A model generated the notes under the pieces. The model saw only the letters and a list, made by a program, of their open reading frames with translations. It was not told where the DNA came from and ran no database searches. From NCBI GenBank assembly GCA_020630435.1, contig JAHDBJ010000010.1:77597-141596 (forward strand): a stretch of DNA of 64,000 bases, given 5' to 3'. Positions 27,474 to 35,211 of the stretch are shown here, one piece after another (positions within the stretch are counted from its first letter, which is position 1; the number at the start of each line of letters is the position of its first letter). A program made the position numbers and the translations under genes. Origin of the DNA: Saprospiraceae bacterium (GTDB taxonomy: Bacteria; Bacteroidota; Bacteroidia; Chitinophagales; Saprospiraceae).

Positions 27474-28489
27474 TTAATCTACTACAAATTTTCCACTAGC
27501 AATCTTGCTCTTATTATTACTATCATAAATTCGTAGAAAATACATACCTGGCGGTAATTGTTTACGGTAAATCTTTAGTCGTTCTTTAGCATTAAACTCA
27601 TAAGTTTCTATAAAACTACCAGTAAGATCAAACAAATCTGCTTTCAAGTTTAAATTACCTACAACCCCTTTAACTTCAAGGTAAGCAAAATTATCAAATG
27701 GATTTGGATAGACTTTTATTGTTCCAGTAATATTAGATGTTGATTGTTTTGAAAGTTGAGAAACCATCTTACTTTCTGTAGTATTTGTTATAATCGGTGG
27801 GTTGAAATCAAAATAAATCCCTGCTTCGTTATATATTAGGGTATTTTCAGTCAATCCTGTTTTTGGCTTAATACTGTACTTTATAAACCCATGACTCGCT
27901 GGTTCATTGGTTAAACTATCGGGAAGAAGAATATCTCTAAATTGAAATTCTAGTAATCCCCCATCATCGATTGTCACTTCATAGAGATGGCTAGAAGCTA
28001 TAGGATTAAACGTTGACCAATCTAAGTTCTCGTCTAATTGATCTCTGATAGTAACATTGAAAGCAGTATCAGAATATAAAATTTAGGGATTAGAAATTCT
28101 GTGTTTTCTACAATTACCTGTTGAGTTAGAAAATTACCATTATTATTTTCATACCATACAAGCTGAACAGGCTTACTATGAGAAGCTATAATGTCAAGAT
28201 CACCATCTTTATCTAGATCGTATAAGACCATACTAGAAAGAGAATAATGAAATATACCGTCGCTAATAATTTCTTCTTCTCCAAAATTAAATCCCTCAAT
28301 ATTCCGAAAAAGTGAAATTTTATAATCCAACGCTACAATTATATCTTTATCCCCATCTTGATCAATGTCTTCTAGTGCAGCATCTACTACGTCTATAAAA
28401 TTAATTGGTGTTAGCGTTTTAAGTGGTATAAATTGTCCCTGTCCCAAAAAGGGAAGCAGTAATAAACAAATAGTCGCTATTTTTTTCAT
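27474..28489 (-). pseudogene. Broken FG-GAP / T9SS secreted protein (internal deletion plus frameshift)
   Basis: The 5' part (28034-28489) has a signal peptide (MKKIATICLLLLPFLGQGQ) and two FG-GAP/VCBS-type repeats (DIDQDGDKDIIVALD, DLDKDGDLDIIASHS), then runs out of frame at about 28085 and ends in nonsense. In another frame, from about 28082 to 27474, lies the tail of a DUF11-like domain (VTIRDQLDENLDWSTFNPIA, YFDFNPPIITNT) followed by a T9SS type A sorting domain (VYPNPF...PPGMYFLRIYD). Intact relatives carry many more repeats between these parts, so most of the middle appears deleted and the fusion is shifted. A sequencing indel could explain the shift but not the short length. Confidence 0.82.
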
Positions 28490-28636
28490 ATTTTCAGGCT
28501 TTACAACAACACAAAATCAAATATAACAATATATTTATAAATTAGTGTAAAGATTTTTTTTAAGAACTAATTTAATTTTCGTTGTATTTTTACACCATTG
28601 GACGATAAAAGAAACAAGATCATCTAAATTACGCTT

Positions 28637-28927
28637 ATGGAAATAGATAAAGATTTAATTTTAAAACTAGAAAAATTAGCACGACTACAACTGTCAGAAA
28701 CCGAACGAACACAATTGACTGGTGACCTAAATAATATCCTAAAAATGGTCAGCAAATTGGAAGAATTGGATACCGATAATATAAAACCACTTATCTATGT
28801 ATCCGACGAAATCAATCGTTTACGGGCAGATGAAGTTAAAAACCAAGTCAGTAAAGTGGAAGCTTTAAAAAATGCGCCCGACAAGGATGAAAATTATTTT
28901 AAAGTTCCCAATATGATGAAAAAGTAA
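28637..28927 (+). CDS. gatC: Asp-tRNA(Asn)/Glu-tRNA(Gln) amidotransferase subunit C
   Basis: A 96-residue protein with the GatC pattern: helix [36 protein letters not shown], then an extended tail (LRADEV...[18 protein letters not shown]). GatC stabilises the GatA/GatB amidotransferase that makes Gln-tRNA or Asn-tRNA by transamidation. gatA and gatB are not adjacent, which is usual in this phylum. The ABC ATPase gene begins 7 bases after the stop, suggesting one transcript. Confidence 0.93.
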   Translation: MEIDKDLILKLEKLARLQLSETERTQLTGDLNNILKMVSKLEELDTDNIKPLIYVSDEINRLRADEVKNQVSKVEALKNAPDKDENYFKVPNMMKK

Positions 28928-28934
28928 TTTCTAT

Positions 28935-29681
28935 ATGAATCCGATTATTTCCATAGAAAATCTAAAAAAAACGTATATCATGGGGGTCAACCAAGTGCAT
29001 GCTCTCAAATCAATTACAACAGCTATCCACAAAAATGAGTACGTTGCTTTGATGGGACCTTCGGGTTCTGGGAAGTCTACATTAATGAATTTGCTAGGAT
29101 GTTTAGATACACCAACAGCAGGAACATATATTCTAAATGATGTTGACGTTAGTCAGATGACGGATAGCGAACTAGCAGAAGTTCGTAATAAAGAAATTGG
29201 TTTTGTCTTTCAAACCTTTAATTTATTACCTCGCTTGTCTTCTCTAGATAATGTAGCGTTACCCTTAGTTTATTCTGGGATGTCCAAATCAAAACGAGAA
29301 GCACGTGCTCAAGAAGTACTCACGGCAGTAGGCTTAGGAGATAGAGTGGATCATAAACCCAACGAATTATCAGGGGGACAACGTCAACGAGTAGCAATTG
29401 CTAGAGCTTTAGTCAATAATCCTTCTATCATCTTAGCAGATGAGCCTACAGGTAATCTCGATACGAAGACTTCAGTTGAGATTATGGAAATTTTGGAAAA
29501 AATTCATCAAAAAGGAAATACCATTATATTAGTCACTCACGAACCTGATATCGCCCAACACGCTCATCGAATCATCCGACTAAGAGACGGGTTAGTTGAA
29601 TCCGATATTAAAAATGAAAATATTATTTCTGCTTTTGATAGTTCGCATCGTTATATTAGTGGCGATCATGTCGTAGATTAG
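28935..29681 (+). CDS. ABC transporter ATP-binding protein (LolD/MacB type)
   Basis: This 248-residue ATPase has Walker A GPSGSGKS (41-48), the family-specific [15 protein letters not shown] and [16 protein letters not shown] (Q-loop), signature [15 protein letters not shown], Walker [14 protein letters not shown] and the switch His in VTHEPD. This pattern is that of LolD, FtsE or MacB ATPases, which power lipoprotein release or peptide/antibiotic export with FtsX-type permeases. No permease is adjacent, so the system cannot be named further. It overlaps nothing and follows gatC by 7 bases. Confidence 0.92.
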   Translation: MNPIISIENLKKTYIMGVNQVHALKSITTAIHKNEYVALMGPSGSGKSTLMNLLGCLDTPTAGTYILNDVDVSQMTDSELAEVRNKEIGFVFQTFNLLPRLSSLDNVALPLVYSGMSKSKREARAQEVLTAVGLGDRVDHKPNELSGGQRQRVAIARALVNNPSIILADEPTGNLDTKTSVEIMEILEKIHQKGNTIILVTHEPDIAQHAHRIIRLRDGLVESDIKNENIISAFDSSHRYISGDHVVD

Positions 29682-29718
29682 CCCATTTTTTCATTCAATC
29701 GTTCAAAAATAAAAAAGT

Positions 29719-31410
29719 ATGAAGTCATTGATTAAGACGATACTTATCCTTTTTTTGCCTGTTTTAATCTTCGCTCAAGAAGGTTTTTTAAATAAAAAAA
29801 CATTTACAGAAGCTGATACCTTAAGAGGAATGCTACGCCCTGAGCGTACTTGTTATGATGTAAATTTTTATGATATTTTTTTAAAAATAGATCCTAAAGA
29901 GGCCTTTATAAAAGGCTATGTCGATATTTATTTTGAAGCTAAAGCAGACTTTGACGAGTTACAGATTGATTTATTTGAGAATATGACCATCAATCAAATT
30001 GTAATGGATAAAGTAGCCGTCAACAAAATAGAAGAAATCGAATTAAAGTATAATCGAAAATTTAATGCTGTTTTTGTAGAAATGCGAAAAATCATTCGAG
30101 CAGGAGAACGTGCTAAATTTCGAATTTACTATGAAGGGAATCCTATCGTAGCCAAAAGAGCTCCTTGGGATGGTGGCTTTGTATGGGGGAAAGATAAAAA
30201 AGGTAAAGATTGGATTGGAGTCGCTTGTGAAGGAACGGGAGCAAGTCTTTGGTGGCCAAATAAAGATCATCTTTCTGATGAGCCTGACAGCCTTCGATTT
30301 ACAACGGTTGTACCTAAAGGGCTAATGTCCGTATCTAATGGTAATTTAGAAGAACATCGTTCTTTTGATAAAACACACGATCTTTTTACTTGGAAAGTTA
30401 ATTATCCTATAAATAATTATAATCTTTCTTTAAATATTGCGAATTATGCTCATTTTTCGGATACTTATATTGCCGAAGATGGGGAGGAATTAGCTTTAGA
30501 TTACTATGTACTCTCCTATAATGAAGAAAAAGCTAAAAAACACTTTAAACAAGTCCATAAAACGCTTAGTTGTTTTGAGCAATATTTTGGGAAGTATCCC
30601 TTTTGGGAAGATGGCTATGCTCTTATAGAAACACCCTATCTAGGCATGGAACATCAAAGTGGAATTGCTTATGGTAATCAATATAAAAGAGGTTATCTAG
30701 GAGGTATGATACCTAAAGAATTTGATTTTGACTACATTATTGTCCATGAGACTGGGCATGAATATTTCGGAAATAGTATTAGTACAAACGACCATGCTGA
30801 AATGTGGATTCATGAATCCTTTACTACTTATATGGAAACCTTATTTGTAGAATGTGCCCACGGGCTAGATGCTTCCATTCGTTACATCAATAGTCAACGT
30901 TCTTTTATAATGAATGAAGAACCCATTATTGGGCCTATGGATGTCAACTTTGGAGCGTGGGCAAGTAGTGATCACTATTTTAAAGGTGCTTGGATTTTAC
31001 ATACCTTAAGACATACTATTAATGATGATCAAAAATGGTTTAAATTACTTCGCTCTTTTTATGAAAAATATAAAATTTCGAATGTACAATCAGAAGATTT
31101 TTTTAATTATGTAAACGCATTTACAGGGAAAAATTATAATTTATTTTTTAAACAATATTTACAAAAAGGAAATATTCCTACATTAGAATATAAAATTAGG
31201 AAAAAAGGAAAGCGCAATTGCATTCTAGAATATCGATGGGTTGATGTGCCAAAAGGATTTATGATGCCCATTAAAATGGGAGATTTAAATGAGTATACCT
31301 TTGTAGATGTAACAGAAAACTGGCAAAAAATTAAACTTAATGTATCCGTATCAGATTTTAGTATAGCTGAAGAATTATTTTTAATTAATGTCAAAAATAT
31401 CGATGATTAA
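29719..31410 (+). CDS. M1 family zinc aminopeptidase (exported)
   Basis: A 563-residue protein with a signal peptide (ends PVLIFAQEG). The M1 features are complete: exopeptidase loop GMEHQS, HETGH at 343-347 and zinc ligand E366 (HEXXH-x18-E), and WWPNKDHLSD upstream. It lacks the long barrel tail of the other M1 protein in this window. It removes N-terminal residues from peptides in the periplasm or outside. The gene lies 37 bases after the ABC ATPase, so co-transcription is possible. The stop overlaps by 4 bases the 3' end of a convergent gene. Confidence 0.93.
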   Translation: MKSLIKTILILFLPVLIFAQEGFLNKKTFTEADTLRGMLRPERTCYDVNFYDIFLKIDPKEAFIKGYVDIYFEAKADFDELQIDLFENMTINQIVMDKVAVNKIEEIELKYNRKFNAVFVEMRKIIRAGERAKFRIYYEGNPIVAKRAPWDGGFVWGKDKKGKDWIGVACEGTGASLWWPNKDHLSDEPDSLRFTTVVPKGLMSVSNGNLEEHRSFDKTHDLFTWKVNYPINNYNLSLNIANYAHFSDTYIAEDGEELALDYYVLSYNEEKAKKHFKQVHKTLSCFEQYFGKYPFWEDGYALIETPYLGMEHQSGIAYGNQYKRGYLGGMIPKEFDFDYIIVHETGHEYFGNSISTNDHAEMWIHESFTTYMETLFVECAHGLDASIRYINSQRSFIMNEEPIIGPMDVNFGAWASSDHYFKGAWILHTLRHTINDDQKWFKLLRSFYEKYKISNVQSEDFFNYVNAFTGKNYNLFFKQYLQKGNIPTLEYKIRKKGKRNCILEYRWVDVPKGFMMPIKMGDLNEYTFVDVTENWQKIKLNVSVSDFSIAEELFLINVKNIDD

Positions 31411-31841
31411 CACGCCATTGCATAAATTTCCTCAAATTTCTTATCTTTAATTTCATTAAAATTCATTGCTAACATTCGAACTATCACGTCTTCTTTAAAA
31501 TTTAAAAATTTATTATCCTCCAATATATAAAGGACAATAAAAGCATTTTGAACATTCACTTTTGCTCGTATTGTTAACAACACTTTCACAGTTTTGCTGT
31601 ATATTTCTATCTGTTGAAGTACTTTTTCATTATTTGCTACTACTGATTCCATGCTAGGTATTTTCATACCAAAACGATGGGGTTTTGGTTGCATTGTCTC
31701 TAAATCAATAAAAGAACTCATCATCTGTTTCGTTTTGAAATCAATCAGTTGTAATCGAGTATCTATCACTCCCAATATATGTTCTATTAGCTCAGATTGT
31801 GCTCTTATATGAGGCATCTCACTAAACTTAATCCTACTCAT
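31407..31841 (-). CDS. Hypothetical protein
   Basis: From the ATG at 31839-31841 the product is 144 residues; a TTG 21 bases upstream is an alternative. It is mostly helical, with no signal peptide or membrane segment, and contains two long amphipathic stretches (QSELIEHILGVIDTRLQL and VLLTIRAKVNVQNAFIV). I recognise no family. It converges on the M1 peptidase gene with a 4-base overlap and is divergent from the MBL-fold hydrolase gene. Confidence 0.6.
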   Translation of the reverse strand: MSRIKFSEMPHIRAQSELIEHILGVIDTRLQLIDFKTKQMMSSFIDLETMQPKPHRFGMKIPSMESVVANNEKVLQQIEIYSKTVKVLLTIRAKVNVQNAFIVLYILEDNKFLNFKEDVIVRMLAMNFNEIKDKKFEEIYAMAC

Positions 31842-31984
31842 AATAAATAATAAAAGTTTCAAAGAATTCTGTTATCCATACTGTATATTGCACTAATTAT
31901 TCCAAAAAAAAGCCTCTTGAAAACTCTACAAGCGATAACGTGACAGCTTTTTTAAAAACATCATTATTAATTCAATATATTCTT

Positions 31985-32875
31985 ATGGCAAAAGTTATAG
32001 ACCTCAAATTTCAAACTATCCCCAATGCTATTGCAAGTTTTCTTATGGAGACAACAGAAGGGCCTGTCTTAATTGAAACAGGTCCTCATTCAACACTAAA
32101 CCAATTGGAAAAAGGACTTCAGGCTTTAGGATATGATTTATCAATGATTAAGCATGTATTTATAACTCATATCCACTTTGATCATGCTGGTGCAGCTTGG
32201 TGGTTTGCTCAAAAAAATGATGCCATCATTTATATGCATCCTTTTGGAGAAAAACATATGTCTAACCCTGAAAAACTATATCAATCTGCCAAAAGAATAT
32301 ACCAAGACGCTATGGATTTGTTATGGGGAAAATTAGAAGCTATTCCTTCAAAAAACATTAAAATTGTAACAGAAAACGAAACTGTTAAAATTGGGAATAA
32401 ACATTTTATTGCACATTATACTCCTGGTCATGCAGTACATCATATTGCATGGCAAGTAGATGATATATTATTTGCAGGTGATGTTGCTGGTTGTAAAATT
32501 AAGAATGGGATCGTAGTTCCTCCTTGTCCTCCTCCTGATATCAATATAGAAGATTGGCAACAATCTATTCAGTTGATGCGTTCCTTGCCTCTATCCAAAA
32601 TATACTTGACACACTTTGGATTTGTTGAAGATATTCAAGCACACCTTAATAGTTTAGAAAATATATTATTGGACTGGGCGGCTTGGATGAAACCACATTT
32701 CGAACAAGGAAATGCCCCAAAAGATATTATTCCATTATTTCAAGATTATGTAAAAACGCAGCTACTCTCAGCAGGTGTAAAAGAGGAAGAAATTGGAATT
32801 TACGAAGCGGCGAATCCTTCGTGGATGAGTGTAGCAGGACTACTCCGATATTGGAAAAAAAAGACAGAGAGATAA
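31985..32875 (+). CDS. MBL-fold metallo-hydrolase
   Basis: From the ATG at 31985 (296 residues): an upstream GTG would add a 15-residue leader overlapping a hairpin-like region, so I prefer the ATG. The metal motif HIHFDHAG is at 63-70 (His63, His65, Asp67, His68), with later ligands in HYTPGHAVHH and FAGDVAG and a final TH (LTHFGF). This is the glyoxalase-II-like branch of metallo-beta-lactamase folds; the substrate is unknown. A strong terminator follows immediately after the stop. Confidence 0.88.
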   Translation: MAKVIDLKFQTIPNAIASFLMETTEGPVLIETGPHSTLNQLEKGLQALGYDLSMIKHVFITHIHFDHAGAAWWFAQKNDAIIYMHPFGEKHMSNPEKLYQSAKRIYQDAMDLLWGKLEAIPSKNIKIVTENETVKIGNKHFIAHYTPGHAVHHIAWQVDDILFAGDVAGCKIKNGIVVPPCPPPDINIEDWQQSIQLMRSLPLSKIYLTHFGFVEDIQAHLNSLENILLDWAAWMKPHFEQGNAPKDIIPLFQDYVKTQLLSAGVKEEEIGIYEAANPSWMSVAGLLRYWKKKTER

Positions 32876-32878
32876 AAT

Positions 32879-32921
32879 AAGAATGCAGCACTCTTAAGTA
32901 ATAACAAGGTGCTGCATTCTT
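32879..32921. terminator. Bidirectional intrinsic terminator
   Basis: A 13-bp perfect stem AAGAATGCAGCAC/GTGCTGCATTCTT lies between the MBL-fold gene and the convergent TPR gene. T-rich flank is short, so efficiency is uncertain. Confidence 0.75.
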
Positions 32922-32946
32922 ATAATAAAATATTTATTTATAAAGA

Positions 32947-33642
32947 TTATTTCACTTTAGGACTAACCTTTGCAATATATTTATCAATTTCACTTCCTAT
33001 TGTAGATAAGGTAAAGTCCTCTTTAATACGCTCATAAGAACGAAGTGCTTTATTAAACTCTCCTTGCTTTTCGTACAACATTCCAGCTTTCAGCAAATAG
33101 TATGGAGCTGTCTGTGGATTATCACTAGAACTAACAGCTGATTCATAGTAACTTAATGCCTGACTAAAGTCTCCCAATTCAGAATAAGCATCACCAATCA
33201 ATCCATTTTTAGTTGCTGGACTAATTTCCCCTGCTGCACTATAATCTTTCAAGTAATCTATTGCCGCTTCATATTCTCCTAACTGAAGGTATGAAAGTCC
33301 TGCATAATAGCTCGCTAAATTTCCAGATTTTGTACCACCATATTCATCAATAATATCTAGGAAACCTTTAAAACCTCCTCCAGGATTTTGCAAAGCAAGC
33401 GCAAAAGAATCTCTTTCAAATTGTGTCTGTGCTTTATACATCTGTTCTGCTGCTGCTTTCTCTTTTGGTGCTTGTATAAAATATTTCCAAACAAAATAAC
33501 CACCAACCAATAATACAAAAGCAGTAAGAATTCCAAATATTAGGTTTTGGTTTTTCTCAATAAACCCTGCTGCTTGATCTGTAGCTCCTACAATATCAAC
33601 CAACGTTTCATCTTCTTGATTTTTTTTCTTTCTTCTTGCCAT
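32947..33642 (-). CDS. Membrane-anchored tetratricopeptide-repeat protein
   Basis: A 231-residue protein with a basic N-terminus (MARRKKKNQ), a single membrane helix at about 35-53 (LIFGILTAFVLLVGGYFVWK) and then TPR-like helices: ASYYAGLSYLQLGEYEAAID, NGLIGDAYSELGDFSQALSY, YYLLKAGMLYEKQGEFNKA. This organisation is that of YfgM/AncA-like inner-membrane TPR proteins, whose role is in periplasmic chaperone contacts. The assignment to that group is tentative. It lies downstream of pdhA, separated by a terminator. Confidence 0.82.
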   Translation of the reverse strand: MARRKKKNQEDETLVDIVGATDQAAGFIEKNQNLIFGILTAFVLLVGGYFVWKYFIQAPKEKAAAEQMYKAQTQFERDSFALALQNPGGGFKGFLDIIDEYGGTKSGNLASYYAGLSYLQLGEYEAAIDYLKDYSAAGEISPATKNGLIGDAYSELGDFSQALSYYESAVSSSDNPQTAPYYLLKAGMLYEKQGEFNKALRSYERIKEDFTLSTIGSEIDKYIAKVSPKVK

Positions 33643-33700
33643 TTTTAAAAAATTTTGGCAAAAATAAACATTCTTTTGGGATATAGCCTTTTTTTATAAA

Positions 33701-33737
33701 AAAAGTTACAATCAATGCAAAATTGATTGTAACTTTT
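33701..33737. terminator. Intrinsic terminator downstream of pdhA
   Basis: A 15-bp perfect stem AAAAGTTACAATCAA with a 7-base loop; read on the minus strand it is followed by TTTTTTT-type sequence, fitting the end of the pdhA transcript. Confidence 0.88.
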
Positions 33738-33768
33738 AAAGTAAATTCGTCAACTGACACAAATTTTA

Positions 33769-34767
33769 TTAAGTCAAGAACGGATAATTTTCTTGAACAT
33801 AATTGTCTGTATACAATTGATCTGCTGTTGGAAGAGGCGATTCCTCAGCGAACTTAACAGCCTCTGCAATTTCTACTTTTATTTTCTCTTTAATTGCTTT
33901 TATTTCGGCTTCACTAGCAATACTATTTTCTAATATTGTTTTCTCAGTGATTTTTATAGGATCAATATCTCTATATTGTTTTACTTCTTCCTTAGTGCGA
34001 TACTTTGCAGGATCAGAAACAGAATGCCCTTTATAACGGTAAGTTTTCATTTCTAAGAAATATGGTCCTTTGCCTGCTCGAATATGTTTAGCCGCTTTCA
34101 CCAAAGCTTCGTGTACAGCTTCTACATTCATACCATCTACTGCTTCGCTTGGCATATCAAATGCCAACCCAATTTTATGAATATCTTGGATATTACTTGT
34201 TCTAGAAACCGATGTCCCCATCGCATAACCATTATTTTCACAAATATACAATACAGGAAGTTTCCAAGTCATTGCCATATTATACGATTCGAACAAAGCT
34301 CCTTGTCTAGCAGCACCATCACCAAACATCGTTACACAAAGATTATCGGTACCTCGATATTTCTCTGCAAAAGCAATTCCTGTTCCAATTGGAATTTGAG
34401 CACCTACAATACCATTACCTCCAAAGAACCGATGCTCATTAGAAAAGAAATGCATTGAACCTCCTTTTCCTTTTACACAACCCGTCGCTTTACCAAATAA
34501 CTCTGCCATACAAGATTTGGACGAAAGTCCTCTGCATAATGCAATCCCATGCTGACGATAGGCCGTAACAATGGCATCTTCTTTTCTTAAAGCACTAACT
34601 AACCCACCAGCAATTGCTTCTTGACCAATATACACATGACAGAAACCTCTCACTTTTTGCTGTCCATAAGCAATTAATGTTGCTTCCTCAAATTTCCTAA
34701 TTTGAAGCATTGTCTCATACCATCTTAGGTAGGTTGCTTTGTCGTATTTAATTTTGCTTTTTACCAC
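33769..34767 (-). CDS. pdhA: Pyruvate dehydrogenase E1 component, alpha subunit
   Basis: A 332-residue protein with the E1-alpha blocks: YIGQEAIAGG, TAYRQHGIALCRG, KGKGGSMHFFS and the thiamine diphosphate motif GDGAARQGALFE...ICENNGYAM (GDG-x-NN), plus the phosphorylation-loop equivalent TYRYKGHSVSDP. It forms the E1 heterotetramer that decarboxylates pyruvate to feed acetyl-CoA synthesis. The beta subunit and E2 genes are not adjacent on either side, so the complex genes are dispersed. A 26-bp palindrome lies 45 bases upstream of its start. Confidence 0.95.
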   Translation of the reverse strand: MVKSKIKYDKATYLRWYETMLQIRKFEEATLIAYGQQKVRGFCHVYIGQEAIAGGLVSALRKEDAIVTAYRQHGIALCRGLSSKSCMAELFGKATGCVKGKGGSMHFFSNEHRFFGGNGIVGAQIPIGTGIAFAEKYRGTDNLCVTMFGDGAARQGALFESYNMAMTWKLPVLYICENNGYAMGTSVSRTSNIQDIHKIGLAFDMPSEAVDGMNVEAVHEALVKAAKHIRAGKGPYFLEMKTYRYKGHSVSDPAKYRTKEEVKQYRDIDPIKITEKTILENSIASEAEIKAIKEKIKVEIAEAVKFAEESPLPTADQLYTDNYVQENYPFLT

Positions 34768-35211
34768 TTTTGAAATGATTTTAGGATATTAATATTAACT
34801 CAACACAGTCCTTTTTTTGCGAAATTTCGCAAAAAAAAGTGCTTTTATAGTCTAAAGATAACGCCTTTGTTTTTTATTTTCAAAACCCTTATTTTTTTTC
34901 AAAGATTTTTTATGCAAAAAACCTTACACATTACATCATTATAATTCTAAATACCAAAAAAATCAACTTTCTTTGACGTCTTGCTTACAATTTTCTTTCG
35001 TCAAATTCTTAAAATTCCTAATAAAATATTAAATTTGCTTGTCACAATCATTCAAAATTATTTCAAAAAAATAATTATATGTTTTAATGTCTGAAGTTAA
35101 TTCTATCTAAACGCTGGTTAATAATACTATGTTTCTATTTCTTCATTCATCTAAAACAATAAATTGCTTATTTGACTATTTCTTAAATTTATTTAATTAA
35201 AAGCTACAACT
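34768..35211. other. AT-rich intergenic region between pdhA and the lipase-like gene
   Basis: These 444 bases lie between divergent genes and must carry both promoters. Apart from the palindrome at 34812-34837 I see only AT-rich sequence and no gene. Confidence 0.5.
34812..34837. promoter_or_regulatory. 26-bp perfect palindrome upstream of pdhA
   Basis: TTTTTTTGCGAAA-TTTCGCAAAAAAA reads identically on both strands, with no spacer. The GCGAAATTTCGC core looks like a dimeric regulator site. The A/T flanks would also allow an RNA hairpin, though without a loop it would be strained. Confidence 0.5.

Noticed and set aside
27474..28489. Two separate small genes instead of one pseudogene
   Set aside because: The first ends in out-of-frame nonsense and the second lacks a start and signal peptide but completes the same domain architecture.
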